This document shows, piece by piece, positions 35,947-45,830 of a stretch of 63,323 nucleotides of DNA (its first letter is position 1; each line of letters starts with the position of its first letter). Both the position numbers and the translations under genes were made by a program. The DNA comes from an uncultured Pseudogracilibacillus sp. GTDB taxonomy: Bacteria; Bacillota; Bacilli; Bacillales; Amphibacillaceae. The DNA is taken from contig CALJVC010000020.1 in NCBI GenBank assembly GCA_937974845.1, positions 1 to 63,323 on the forward strand, written 5' to 3'. The notes below the pieces were generated by a model. The model worked only from the letters and a program-made list of their open reading frames with translations. It had not been told where the DNA came from and made no database searches.

Positions 35947-37227
35947 CTATTTACCTCCTAATTCTTTTACCATTACTTCAGTTAATCTTTGAAGGGATAC
36001 TTCTTTTTCTTCTCCTGTATCCATAGAACGTAATTGGACAACACCTTTTTCAAGTTCATTTTCACCAATAACTAGTACATATTTCGCCTTTAGACGGTCT
36101 GCCTGTCTAAATTGAGCCTTGACTCCACGGTCTTGGTAGTCTTTATCGGCTTTAATACCTTCTTTTCGTAATTGTTGTAAGAGGCGAACTGCTTCGCTTT
36201 CTACCTTACCGGAACCAATCGTTACGATAAATGCATCGAGTCCCTTCGCGATGGGAAGTTCGATTCCTTCATGCTCTAGAGCAAGGATTAATCGTTCCAT
36301 ACCAAGCGCAAATCCTACCCCTGGTGTACGTGGACCACCAAACTGTTCGATTAATCCATCATAACGTCCCCCACCTAATAAAGTAGCTTGGGCACCGAAA
36401 CCATCGGCAGTTCCCATTATTTCAAAAGCTGTATGGCTATAATAATCCAACCCTCGCACAAGGGTAGCATCGACGACATATGGGATGTCCATTGCATCTA
36501 AATAAGCCTTAACCTTCTCAAAATACTCCTTCGATTCGTCGTTTAAATAATCTAAAATTTTCGGAGCCGTTGCCATCGCAGGATGCTCTCGATCAACTTT
36601 ACAATCAAGAACCCGTAAAGGATTTTGTTCAAGGCGTGATTGACAATCCTCACAAAGCTCTCCTACATACGGGGTGAAATGCTCAATTAAAGCCTGTCGA
36701 TGACGTTTACGACTATCTATATCCCCTAAGCTATTGATGACTAGTTCTATTTGTTTAAGTCCCAGCCGCTCATAAATTCCCATAGCTAGGGCGATGACTT
36801 CCGCATCGATAGCTGGGTCTTCACTACCTAAAGCTTCAACTCCAAACTGATGAAACTGCCGACGACGACCTTCTTGTTGTCTTTCATAACGAAACATTGG
36901 TCCATTGTAATACACTTTAATTGGCTGATTTACCGCACCATGTAACTTCGCCTGAATATAGGCCCTTGCGACCCCTGCAGTTCCCTCCGGACGAAGGGTT
37001 AGACTCCGTTCGCTTCTATCGGAAAAAGTGTACATTTCCTTCTGAACGATATCTGTCGTTTCCCCTACTCCTCGTTGGAATACTTCTGTATGTTCAAAAA
37101 TCGGCGTTCTAATTTCATGATAATGATAGGTTTCACATAATTGACGTAATTCCTCTTCGATATACTGCCAAAGGTTTGTTTCTTCAAACAATATATCCTT
37201 TGTACCACGTGGAGACTCAACTCTCAT
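35947..37227 (-). CDS. hisS: Histidyl-tRNA synthetase
   Basis: The 426-residue class II enzyme begins VESPRGTKDILF. Motif 2 lies at YYNGPMFRYERQQEGRRRQF; the His-specific motifs are LVRGLDYYSHTAFEI and LGGGRYDGLIEQFGG; and motif 3 is GVGFALGMERLIL. The C-terminal anticodon-binding domain is complete. It is the first structural gene after the T-box leader, with AGGAGGT upstream, and is followed by aspS. Confidence 0.98.
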   Translation of the reverse strand: MRVESPRGTKDILFEETNLWQYIEEELRQLCETYHYHEIRTPIFEHTEVFQRGVGETTDIVQKEMYTFSDRSERSLTLRPEGTAGVARAYIQAKLHGAVNQPIKVYYNGPMFRYERQQEGRRRQFHQFGVEALGSEDPAIDAEVIALAMGIYERLGLKQIELVINSLGDIDSRKRHRQALIEHFTPYVGELCEDCQSRLEQNPLRVLDCKVDREHPAMATAPKILDYLNDESKEYFEKVKAYLDAMDIPYVVDATLVRGLDYYSHTAFEIMGTADGFGAQATLLGGGRYDGLIEQFGGPRTPGVGFALGMERLILALEHEGIELPIAKGLDAFIVTIGSGKVESEAVRLLQQLRKEGIKADKDYQDRGVKAQFRQADRLKAKYVLVIGENELEKGVVQLRSMDTGEEKEVSLQRLTEVMVKELGGK

Positions 37228-37257
37228 GGTTCATCCGATACCTCCTACTTCATTCTA

Positions 37258-37517
37258 AAAAATAAAAATCTCATCGCCTCTATTTCTTCTAGGAAATAAA
37301 GGGACGAGATATTCCCGCGTTGCCACCCTCTTTAATGGAAGCTACGAAACGAAAGGCTCCCATTCGCTTTCACAGTTAACGCCTGTTAACGTCTACCGCT
37401 CCTTAGAGGTTGTCTTTCACTAAATTTCCGTGTGAAAATAGTCTCAGCCACGCTATTTTCTCTCTGTGCACTTCCCTTTAGCTACTTTTCCTCTTCATCG
37501 GATTTCTAGTATAATTA
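37258..37517 (-). promoter_or_regulatory. T-box leader of hisS-aspS
   Basis: Read on the minus strand, the leader has the T-box sequence AGGGTGGCAACGCGG (about 37314-37330), followed by a long terminator stem and T run (37261-37310). Stem I closes with AGAGG/CCTCT. The bulge between CTAAA/TTTAG and that closing helix holds GAAAGACAA, where GAC (Asp) sits at the specifier position. No His codon is found there. Uncharged tRNA should favour antitermination. Confidence 0.9.
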
Positions 37518-37523
37518 AAATTT

Positions 37524-37553
37524 ATCATAAAGTATCTATTAACGGTATGTCAA
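37524..37553 (-). promoter_or_regulatory. Sigma-A promoter of the hisS T-box leader
   Basis: On the minus strand, TTGACA (37548-37553) and TATGAT (37524-37529) are 18 bases apart, just upstream of the leader. Confidence 0.75.
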
Positions 37554-37576
37554 GCTAAAACCTAGAACCCTCTTAT

Positions 37577-38032
37577 CTATTGAAGGATTCCATCTTTCGA
37601 TTCAAGTATGAAAGTAACTGGGCCATGATTAATCAAGGAAACATCCATCATTGCACCAAATTCACCGGTCTCAAGCTGAACCCCTTGTTCCTTTACATAC
37701 TCGTTAAAACGTTCGTAAAGACGTTTCGCTTCTTCAGGCTTTGCTGCCTTTGAGAAGCTCGGACGTCTCCCTTTTCGTACATCGCCATATAAAGTGAATT
37801 GCGATACCGATAAGAGGGCACCACCAACATCGAGAAGGGAATGGTTCATTTTCCCGTTTTCATCTTCAAAAATTCGTAAGTGAACGAGTTTGTTAACAAT
37901 CGTTTCGATATCCTTTTCAGTGTCTCCCTCAGCTATGCCAAGGAGGACGAGAAGACCATGGTCGATTTCTCCTATAACTTGGCCATCGACCGTTACGTTT
38001 GCTTTTTTTACCCGCTGAACAACCGCCTTCAC
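37577..38032 (-). CDS. dtd: D-aminoacyl-tRNA deacylase
   Basis: The 151-residue protein starts MKAVVQRVKKANVTVDG, with the two family motifs SVSQFTLYGD and NHGPVTFIL (the cross-dimer Gly-cisPro type motif). It removes D-amino acids and mischarged Gly from tRNA. Length is typical. It follows relA closely, as in most Firmicutes. Confidence 0.97.
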   Translation of the reverse strand: MKAVVQRVKKANVTVDGQVIGEIDHGLLVLLGIAEGDTEKDIETIVNKLVHLRIFEDENGKMNHSLLDVGGALLSVSQFTLYGDVRKGRRPSFSKAAKPEEAKRLYERFNEYVKEQGVQLETGEFGAMMDVSLINHGPVTFILESKDGILQ

Positions 38033-38055
38033 TTCTTTTCCTCCTTTCTAAACTC

Positions 38056-40266
38056 CTAGCTTAAGGTTCTCGTTACGGCATAAATGTCTTTCACCTGTTT
38101 AATACGGTTAACCACATGCTCTAAGTGTTCTGTATTACGTATTAAAACGGCTAATTGAATGTGGGCGATTTTATTTTGATCGGCCCGACCATTCACGGAA
38201 GAAATTTTTACATTCGTTTCATTAACGACTTGAAGCACATCGTTTAAAAGGCCGTGGCGATCGTAACCTGAAATTTCTAAATTAACGTAATAATCTTTCA
38301 TACTATATTTTGGATTTTTCCAACGAACGGTTAAAAAACGTTCCTTATCTGGCTCCGCCTTAATATTTGGACAATCCTTTCGGTGAACCGAAACGCCCCT
38401 TCCCTTTGTAATAAAACCGATAATATCATCATAAGGTACAGGATTACAACAGCGGGCTAAGCGAATGAGGATATTGTCGATTCCTTCAACCTCAACCCCC
38501 GAATCTACTTTAGAAAGAGATGTATTTTTACGCTCTTTTACAGTAGACTGTACCTCAGATATTTTCTCAGCAAGGGCCTGCTCAGACTCCTGTTCCTTAC
38601 GAATCTTTTCTGTCAAACGAGAAGCTATTAAAGAACCCGAAATCCCTTGGTATCCAATCGCAGCGAATAGCTCATTTTCATCGACAAAATTATACTTTTT
38701 ACAGGTCCGGCGCAAGTTTTCAGCCGTTAAAACTTCCTCTGGTTTAAAACCGAGATCACTGATTTCTTGCTTGAGCATTTCACGACCCTTTTCAATATTC
38801 AACTCTTTTCGTTGCTTTTTGAAAAATTGTTTAATCTTACTCTTTGCTTGAGAAGACTGAACGAGATTCAACCAATCTTGCGACGGGCCATAAGAATGAC
38901 GGGATGTAATAATTTCTACGATATCGCCATTTTGTAATTGATAGTCTAAGGGCTCCATCTTGCCGTTCACTCGAGCTCCTACGGTCTTATCACCAATTTC
39001 TGTATGAATACGATAAGCAAAGTCAATTGGTACAGAACCCTTTGGTAGTTCAATTACATCTCCTTTAGGAGTGAAAACATAAACCATATCCGAAAACAGA
39101 TCAATTTTTAAGGATTCTACGAACTCCTCAGCATCCTGAGTATCTTGTTGCCATTCTAAAATTTCCCTAAACCAGGATAAGCGCTTTTGTAATTCCTTTT
39201 CCTTCCCTGTGACCTGCTTCCCTTCTTTATAGGCCCAATGGGCAGCGATACCATACTCCGCAATCTTATGCATTTCTTTAGTGCGGATTTGTACTTCTAA
39301 CGGCTCCCCTTGAGGACCAATGACCGTCGTATGCAAGGACTGATAAAGGTTGGCCTTTGGCATCGCGATATAATCTTTAAAACGTCCTGGCATCGGTTTC
39401 CAGCACGTGTGAATAATCCCTAAAGCTGCATAACAATCTTTAATACTATTAACGATGACTCGAACGGCCAACAGATCATAAATTTCACTAAATTGTACCT
39501 TTTGTTTCTTCATTTTACGATAGGTGCTATAAATATGTTTTGGCCTACCGGATATCTCGGCTTCAATCTTCACTTCAGCCAACTCTTTATCGATTGCTTG
39601 GATTGCCTCATCGATATATTTTTCCCTCTGTTCACGCTTCTTGCGAATGAGGGTGACGATTCGATAATATTGTTGAGGGTTTAAATAACGTAAAGCTGTA
39701 TCTTCCAACTCCCACTTAATTTGTGACATCCCTAAGCGATGGGCTAAAGGGGCAAAAATCTCTAGCGTCTCCTGAGAAATACGACGTTGTTTCTCCTCAG
39801 GCAAATGACGTAACGTCCGCATATTATGCAGACGGTCAGCAAGTTTAATTAAAATCACGCGTATATCCTTTGCCATCGCTATAAACATTTTACGATGGTT
39901 TTCCGCTTGAATCGTTTCTTTAGACTTATATTTTAATTTACCTAACTTTGTCACACCGTCGACGAGCATGGCTACTTCCGCATTAAAAGCCTCTTCAATA
40001 TCTTCCAAAGTAACATCGGTATCCTCTACAACATCGTGCAAAAGCCCTGCGATAATCGTCTCGGCATCCATTTCTAAATCCGTTAGAATGTACGCAACTT
40101 GCACCGGGTGGATAATATAAGGCTCACCGGATTTACGAAATTGGTGTTCGTGGGCTTTTTTTGCAAAATGATAAGCCCGCTCAATTTCTTGAACATCTTC
40201 TTCAGTCAAATATTCACTTACCTCACGAAGTATGTCATCGATCGTCATCGTTTTATCCTTGGACAC
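38056..40266 (-). CDS. relA: Bifunctional (p)ppGpp synthetase/hydrolase Rel
   Basis: The 736-residue protein has an N-terminal HD hydrolase domain (LLHDVVEDTDVTLEDI, with HDxxED intact), a synthetase domain with the GRFKDYIAMPK RxKD motif of bifunctional enzymes, then TGS (VYVFTPKGDVIELP), a conserved-cysteine region (RLARCCNPVPYD) and a C-terminal ACT domain. It controls the stringent response. The start is set at GTG 40266 after AAAGGTGATC; an in-frame ATG at 40296 has no site. It lies downstream of apt. Confidence 0.95.
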   Translation of the reverse strand: MSKDKTMTIDDILREVSEYLTEEDVQEIERAYHFAKKAHEHQFRKSGEPYIIHPVQVAYILTDLEMDAETIIAGLLHDVVEDTDVTLEDIEEAFNAEVAMLVDGVTKLGKLKYKSKETIQAENHRKMFIAMAKDIRVILIKLADRLHNMRTLRHLPEEKQRRISQETLEIFAPLAHRLGMSQIKWELEDTALRYLNPQQYYRIVTLIRKKREQREKYIDEAIQAIDKELAEVKIEAEISGRPKHIYSTYRKMKKQKVQFSEIYDLLAVRVIVNSIKDCYAALGIIHTCWKPMPGRFKDYIAMPKANLYQSLHTTVIGPQGEPLEVQIRTKEMHKIAEYGIAAHWAYKEGKQVTGKEKELQKRLSWFREILEWQQDTQDAEEFVESLKIDLFSDMVYVFTPKGDVIELPKGSVPIDFAYRIHTEIGDKTVGARVNGKMEPLDYQLQNGDIVEIITSRHSYGPSQDWLNLVQSSQAKSKIKQFFKKQRKELNIEKGREMLKQEISDLGFKPEEVLTAENLRRTCKKYNFVDENELFAAIGYQGISGSLIASRLTEKIRKEQESEQALAEKISEVQSTVKERKNTSLSKVDSGVEVEGIDNILIRLARCCNPVPYDDIIGFITKGRGVSVHRKDCPNIKAEPDKERFLTVRWKNPKYSMKDYYVNLEISGYDRHGLLNDVLQVVNETNVKISSVNGRADQNKIAHIQLAVLIRNTEHLEHVVNRIKQVKDIYAVTRTLS

Positions 40267-40288
40267 ATGATCACCTTTATCATTCATT

Positions 40289-40804
40289 TTAATCATATCT
40301 CATTAATGTTAACACATCGTATCCTTCTAATTTCTGCTTACCTTCTAAATAACCAAGCTCAATTAAAAAGGCACAACCTACCACATTGCCACCTAATTTT
40401 TCTACCAGTTGAATCGTCGCTTCAATCGTTCCACCGGTAGCTAATAGATCATCGGTAATAAGTACCCGGTCACCTTCCTTAATAGCATCTTTGTGGATGG
40501 CCAAGGTATTTTTACCGTATTCTAACCCATACTCGACTTCAATGACTTCTCTAGGCAATTTCCCTTTTTTTCGTACAGGCACGAAGCCGACACCTAAATC
40601 ATAAGCTACGGGACAGCCGATAATAAATCCTCGAGCCTCTGGACCGACAATAACATCGACATCCTTTTCCTTGGCATAGGTGACAATATCTTGCACGGCT
40701 TTATGGAATACCGGCCCGTTAGCCATAAGCGGTGTAATATCTTTAAATTGAACCCCTTCCTGTGGCCAATCTTCAACAATTTTAATATGCTCTTTATAAT
40801 CCAT
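40289..40804 (-). CDS. apt: Adenine phosphoribosyltransferase
   Basis: The 171-residue enzyme has DWPQEGVQFKDITPLM, VIVGPEARGFIIG and the PRPP loop VLITDDLLATGGTI. It salvages adenine to AMP. The start at 40804 (MDYKEHIKIVED) follows GAGGAGG about 9 bases upstream; an in-frame ATG at 40822 lies further inside recJ. It overlaps the recJ end by 11 bases, so translation is probably coupled. Confidence 0.97.
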   Translation of the reverse strand: MDYKEHIKIVEDWPQEGVQFKDITPLMANGPVFHKAVQDIVTYAKEKDVDVIVGPEARGFIIGCPVAYDLGVGFVPVRKKGKLPREVIEVEYGLEYGKNTLAIHKDAIKEGDRVLITDDLLATGGTIEATIQLVEKLGGNVVGCAFLIELGYLEGKQKLEGYDVLTLMRYD

Positions 40805-43109
40805 GAATGATTTCCTCCTCATTTACTACGCCAACATGTTGAATAAACCATTCTTTCAATTCATGTTGTGATGAGTAATATAATGTTTTTTCTACTTCTG
40901 CCTGGCTCAGTCTTCGTTGATAAGTTGCTGAGGTATGTAAGGCTTGTTTTTCTGGTTGTCTATTTAATCTGATTACTTTATCTTCAACAAAGATAAAATT
41001 CAAATCATAAAAAACTCTCAAAATAAATGATAACTGTTCTTTTGGTAAACGCAATTGTTTTATCATATTAGGAAAGTGTTTCCTAAGATCAAACTCTTGA
41101 AAACTAGCGATATAAAGGTACACTTGTTTAAACTGCTCTCGACTTGGAATCGTTTGTATAAAAGCATCCCGAGCAACATGATAGGCAACGTGTACCGATT
41201 GGGGCTTCGTCTTTTCTACGATTCTTCCAAGGCTTTCTAAATCTGGAGGTAGGTCATACACCGTTAAAAGCTCTGTTTCTACTATGGAATCTAGGGCTGT
41301 CTCATAGGTGATTAATTGTACATGGTCATAAGCCATAAGTTCTTTAACTTCTTCTAGATTATGGCACAAAAAAGTATGGTGGGCATACTGGCGAACATAA
41401 GGCAATACGTTAGATAAATGCCTTTTCCCACGGTCATCGAAAAGTTGCCACTCTGCTACCGCTAAGTCCTCCAATAAAATCTGCACCGTCGTTTGTCCAT
41501 TCCACTCGTTTATTTGAAGTTCTCCAACGAGGGAGACTGTACTATGTTTAGCAATATAGGGAGCTACGTGGCCTAATTGGAAACCGATTGCTTCTATCCG
41601 TTGATTTCCTTGTTGAAATTGTAATTTTAAATGGCGTTGATCCTGTCCTATTTGCCTTACTTGACTAGGAATCCCCTCAAGATAAAAAGTAGGTCGTTCG
41701 TTTTCCACACCGAAAGGAGCGAGCTGCTCAATTTCATGCACGAGGGTTTCGTTAATTTCTTCTAAACTTAATGCTATATCAATTTCAATTTCCTTTTTCC
41801 CAATTACACCAGAAAAATTCGTCTCCATTCTTTCTTCTAAAAACGCATGGATATCGGAAAAGTTTTCTTTAGGAAAACTCATACCGGCTGCCTGGGAATG
41901 ACCTCCAAACTTCGTAAAAAGAGAACGGATATCCATTAGGTTTTCAAACAAATTAAAGCCCGGAACGCTTCGAGCGGATCCCTTCCATTCCTGTGTCGTT
42001 TCATTTAATGTTAATAACATTACTGGTCGATGATAACGATTCACTAGGCGGGAAGCAGCAATTCCTAAAACTCCTTCATGCCAATCCTCCTGCGCTAACA
42101 TGATAAAGCGATGGCTTTCGTCTACTTGCCGTTCCGCTTCATCGACTATATTTTGAACGATTCTTTGCCTTTCTTGGTTCAAGCTTTCAATCTCTTCGGC
42201 AATCGTTTCGGCTTCTAGCGGATCTTCTGTCAATAAGAGCTCGACGGCCAACATCGCATTTTCTAAACGGCCGACGGCATTGATGCGTGGGCCTAAGACA
42301 AACCCTATATCTCTTTCGGTAATTTTACCGTCTAGTTTTGCTACATGACATAATTGTTTTAAACCGATATTTTCCGTTCGTTGTAACACTTTTAAGCCTT
42401 CTGAAACGAGGATACGATTCTCTCCAGTTAAGGGAACGAGGTCAGCTACGGTTCCTATCGCGGCAAGATCGAGAAGAGCATGGGCTTCTTCTCCTAATAG
42501 GTAATGGGCTATTTGCCAAGCAATACCTGCACCAGCCAAAGGTTTAAATCTGTAATCAGGTGAAAGATCAGGGTGAATAATTGCGTAAGCTTCTGGTAAC
42601 TCTTCCTGAATTTCATGGTGGTCGGTGACGATTACGTCTATCCCTAAGTCATTCGCCAAACGAACTTCATCGATATTCGCAATACCATTATCGACCGTAA
42701 TAATTAAGTCTACAAAGTCAGAAGCAAAACGCTCAATAGCTTTCTCATTCATACCATACCCTTCTGAAAAGCGGTTAGGAATATAAAATTGGCAATCGAT
42801 TCCTAAAGCCTGCAAGGTCTTGTACATAATCGTTGTCGATGTGACTCCATCGGCATCATAGTCCCCATAAATGACAACGGTTTCCCCATTTTCCTTTGCC
42901 TGCTTTAGCCGTTCTTTCACTCGATCAATCTGATCTAGTTGAGCAGGATTTTGGATATCTTTTAAGCTAGGATATAAAAACTTCTCCCGCTCCTCTGCAT
43001 CGGTCATTCCCCTTGTGCGAAGTAAAAAGTCTACTACCGATTCACCTTCATAGCCCCCTCTTTCCTTAGCTCTCGGAGAAAATGTCCAAATTGCCTTACT
43101 TTTTAACAT
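40794..43109 (-). CDS. recJ: Single-stranded-DNA exonuclease RecJ
   Basis: The 771-residue protein has the DHH phosphoesterase motifs VVIYGDYDADGVTST, TVDNGIANIDE, VTDHHEIQEELPEA and AAIGTVADLVPLTGENR, and the DHHA1 GGHSQAAGMSF. A long C-terminal region typical of Bacillus RecJ (OB fold and more) follows. It degrades single strands 5' to 3' in repair and recombination. It lies between lapA-like and apt. Confidence 0.96.
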   Translation of the reverse strand: MLKSKAIWTFSPRAKERGGYEGESVVDFLLRTRGMTDAEEREKFLYPSLKDIQNPAQLDQIDRVKERLKQAKENGETVVIYGDYDADGVTSTTIMYKTLQALGIDCQFYIPNRFSEGYGMNEKAIERFASDFVDLIITVDNGIANIDEVRLANDLGIDVIVTDHHEIQEELPEAYAIIHPDLSPDYRFKPLAGAGIAWQIAHYLLGEEAHALLDLAAIGTVADLVPLTGENRILVSEGLKVLQRTENIGLKQLCHVAKLDGKITERDIGFVLGPRINAVGRLENAMLAVELLLTEDPLEAETIAEEIESLNQERQRIVQNIVDEAERQVDESHRFIMLAQEDWHEGVLGIAASRLVNRYHRPVMLLTLNETTQEWKGSARSVPGFNLFENLMDIRSLFTKFGGHSQAAGMSFPKENFSDIHAFLEERMETNFSGVIGKKEIEIDIALSLEEINETLVHEIEQLAPFGVENERPTFYLEGIPSQVRQIGQDQRHLKLQFQQGNQRIEAIGFQLGHVAPYIAKHSTVSLVGELQINEWNGQTTVQILLEDLAVAEWQLFDDRGKRHLSNVLPYVRQYAHHTFLCHNLEEVKELMAYDHVQLITYETALDSIVETELLTVYDLPPDLESLGRIVEKTKPQSVHVAYHVARDAFIQTIPSREQFKQVYLYIASFQEFDLRKHFPNMIKQLRLPKEQLSFILRVFYDLNFIFVEDKVIRLNRQPEKQALHTSATYQRRLSQAEVEKTLYYSSQHELKEWFIQHVGVVNEEEIIHGL

Positions 43110-43145
43110 GCTGTCACTCCTTATAAATTAGGCGCACAACAACAC

Positions 43146-43466
43146 TTATTCCTCTGCCGTATCTTCCTCTGCTGAAGATTCGCTTTGCGACGCAAGTTCC
43201 GTCTGTCGCTTTAACGCCTTTTCTAAATAAGTGACTCGTTGTTGTAACTGTTTCTTCTCCCGATGTAAACTAACATATTTTCCAACACCAAAAATAACTG
43301 TTACAAGACTACCTAAAAGTACAGAAAATAAAATAATGAAGATCAAAGGGGATTCCCCTTGCCAAACTAAGACATTTACCCCTACCGGATCGACATTTAA
43401 AACAGAAATAACAGAAATAACAATAATAAAAAATATAGCTAACAACACATAGGTTTGCTGTTTCAT
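43146..43466 (-). CDS. LapA-domain (DUF1049) membrane protein
   Basis: The 106-residue protein has two N-terminal membrane helices (residues about 5-24 and 40-62) with the LapA-like VNVLVWQGESPLIFIILFSVLLG, then a coiled coil (LHREKKQLQQRVTYLEKALKRQ) and an acidic tail. It resembles LapA/LapB assembly-type small membrane proteins; the function is unknown in Bacillus. The start at 43466 follows AAAGGGG; an in-frame start at 43538 would run into the hairpin region upstream. Confidence 0.8.
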   Translation of the reverse strand: MKQQTYVLLAIFFIIVISVISVLNVDPVGVNVLVWQGESPLIFIILFSVLLGSLVTVIFGVGKYVSLHREKKQLQQRVTYLEKALKRQTELASQSESSAEEDTAEE

Positions 43467-43509
43467 ATCATTTAAACCCCTTTGATAAATCGAAAGTACC
43501 GCAAGGAAG

Positions 43510-43536
43510 GCTCTATCTTCAGACAGAAGATAGAGC
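43510..43536. repeat. 11-bp inverted repeat between secDF and the LapA-like gene
   Basis: GCTCTATCTTC (43510-43520) and GAAGATAGAGC (43526-43536) are exact complements with a 5-base loop. The minus-strand 3' flank is only moderately U-rich, so it may be a weak terminator after secDF. Confidence 0.65.
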
Positions 43537-43543
43537 AAAGAGA

Positions 43544-45799
43544 TTACACTTGTGGCCCTTCAACTCTTTTTCTCTTACGGAAGTCTAAAGGACGTTGCTT
43601 CAGTCGCTTTCCTCTCCACACTAGCCATAGTTGAGAAGCTAAAAAGAGTGAAGAATACGTTCCTGCAACGAGCCCGATGACAAGGGCAAGGGCGAAACCG
43701 AAAATTGACGGTGCGCCTAAAAGCATAAACGATAGGACGGCTAATAAAGTTGTCGTTGTCGTATTAATACTGCGCATAAAGGTTTGAATTAAACTTTTAT
43801 TAATTATTTGCGCTAATTCCTTGGCAGATTTAATTGGTTTATTTTTCATTCGGATATTTTCCCGAATTCTATCAAAAACAACAATCGTATTATTGATTGA
43901 ATAACCGATGATGGTAAGAATCGCCGCAATTATTGTAACATCGAACTCGATTCTCGTCACACTAAAGACTACTAGCATGAAAAACACATCATGTAAAAGA
44001 GCAATAATAGCCGTTAAGGCAAAGAATATTTCAAAACGGAAAGTAACATATAGAATAATCCCTACCGATGCAATCATCAGAGCATAGATCGCATTTTTCA
44101 CAAGTTCTTCTCCTACGATAGGTGAAACGATACTAACATTCGGTTCGTTACCATATGTTTCTGTAAAATAGTCCTTTACTTCTTTTAATTGTTGATCATT
44201 TAGGACCGTGTCATATCGGGTTACAGCAATTTCATTATTTTCACCAGAGAGAACTATGACCTTCGGTTCTAACCCTAAAGCTTCAAAATCCGACTGAATC
44301 TTTTCCTCGGTCAACGGTTCCTCAGCTAAAATCTCAATTCTTGAACCGCTTGTGAAGTCAATACCTGGATTGAGGCCTAAAAAAGCTAAGGCCAAAATAC
44401 CAAGAACAAGAAAGGTTGACGTAAGCATAAAAATCTTCCGACGGTGTTTTACAATATTCGGTGAACGATTGAAAATCGTCGGCTCTATTTCCTCACTTGT
44501 ATCAAGGGATTGAATTTCTGAAGCTTTAACTCCGAACCATCCCTTTCTTTGATTTAAGAAACCACTTTCTACCCAGAGTCCTAGAAGCAATCTCGTTCCA
44601 TAAACGGCTGTTAAAAAGCTTACGAGAATACTTACAATCAACATCGTAGCGAAACCTTTAACTGAACTTGTTCCAAAGATAAAGAGAACACTTGCGGCTA
44701 ACAGGGTAGTAATATTAGCATCAAGAATCGTGACGAGAGAGCTTTTACCGCCGGCTTTAAAGGCCGTCCGCACAGATTTTCCTCGACGTAACTCTTCCTT
44801 AATACGCTCAAAAGTAAGTACGTTAGCATCTACAGCCATACCGACTCCAAGGATTAAAGCGGCAATACCCGGTAAGGTTAAAACCCCATTCATCAATTCA
44901 AAAACTAATAAAATAATATAGATGTAAATGGCAATATTAATCCCAGCAATGAAACCAGGAAAACGGTAGACCGCTAGCATAAATAGAGCAATTAAAATAA
45001 CGCCGACAATCCCGGCAAAAACAGTTTTATTGAGGGCTGTTTCCCCAAACTGGGCACCTACCGACGTCGAATAGATTTCCTTCATATGTACGGGTAAGGA
45101 ACCAGCATTAATAATATCCGCTAATCGCTGGGCTTCTTCCACCGTAAAATCTCCTGTAATCATGACATCGCTCGTATACAATGGTTCACTTACGGCCGGA
45201 GCTGAAATAAATTTCGGCTCCTCTTTCTCGATCTCTTCTTTAAAAGAGTCGCCTTCTTTATAATCCAACCAAATAACAAGGAAGTTTTCTGGAGCCATTT
45301 CTAACACTTGCTCCGTTACCTTTCCGAACTTATTTCCATCTTTTAATTTTAAGGTTACAATCGGTTGGTTTGTTTCAGCATGGAAATCTTGGCGAGCACT
45401 ACCTTCCTTCAGGTCGCTACCATCTAGCAGTACTTCATCGTTTACATCGCGGAAAGTTAGTAAGGCTGAAGTCGATAACATGTCGCGGGCTTCCTGTTGG
45501 TTCTCTACTCCTGCTAACTGAACGCGAATCCGATCTTCTCCTTCGATATCAATGACCGTTTCACTGATACCGAGACGGTTAACCCGATCGTTTAAAGTTT
45601 GAACCGTTGCTTCCAACAAGACCCGATCTACTTCTTGATCTTGATCGATTGGCTCGACTTCATACAAAATTTCAAATCCACCTTGTAAATCTAGTCCGAG
45701 ATTGATTTTTTTGCTAATATCTACGATCGTCGTACTAATTAAGGAAGCAAATAAAACGACAATCAAGATAAAGGCGACTATTCTACCTCTTTTTTTCAT
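43544..45799 (-). CDS. secDF: Fused protein-export subunit SecDF
   Basis: The 751-residue protein joins SecD and SecF, the normal state in Bacillus. The SecD half has one N-terminal helix, a large outside region (NLGLDLQGGFEILYEV, SGDL-type DLKE) and GVGMAVDANVLTFERIKEELR. The SecF half (from about residue 455) has GLNPGIDFTSGSRIEI and IGYSINNTIVVFDRIREN. It uses the proton gradient to help Sec translocation. YajC is encoded 2.7 kb away. Confidence 0.97.
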   Translation of the reverse strand: MKKRGRIVAFILIVVLFASLISTTIVDISKKINLGLDLQGGFEILYEVEPIDQDQEVDRVLLEATVQTLNDRVNRLGISETVIDIEGEDRIRVQLAGVENQQEARDMLSTSALLTFRDVNDEVLLDGSDLKEGSARQDFHAETNQPIVTLKLKDGNKFGKVTEQVLEMAPENFLVIWLDYKEGDSFKEEIEKEEPKFISAPAVSEPLYTSDVMITGDFTVEEAQRLADIINAGSLPVHMKEIYSTSVGAQFGETALNKTVFAGIVGVILIALFMLAVYRFPGFIAGINIAIYIYIILLVFELMNGVLTLPGIAALILGVGMAVDANVLTFERIKEELRRGKSVRTAFKAGGKSSLVTILDANITTLLAASVLFIFGTSSVKGFATMLIVSILVSFLTAVYGTRLLLGLWVESGFLNQRKGWFGVKASEIQSLDTSEEIEPTIFNRSPNIVKHRRKIFMLTSTFLVLGILALAFLGLNPGIDFTSGSRIEILAEEPLTEEKIQSDFEALGLEPKVIVLSGENNEIAVTRYDTVLNDQQLKEVKDYFTETYGNEPNVSIVSPIVGEELVKNAIYALMIASVGIILYVTFRFEIFFALTAIIALLHDVFFMLVVFSVTRIEFDVTIIAAILTIIGYSINNTIVVFDRIRENIRMKNKPIKSAKELAQIINKSLIQTFMRSINTTTTTLLAVLSFMLLGAPSIFGFALALVIGLVAGTYSSLFLASQLWLVWRGKRLKQRPLDFRKRKRVEGPQV

Positions 45800-45830
45800 C
45801 TTTCATTTCCTTTCTCTTAGAAGTATTTCT

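Noticed and set aside
38465..38851. 128-codon plus-strand frame inside relA
   Set aside because: It is a shadow of relA on the other strand without a ribosome site.
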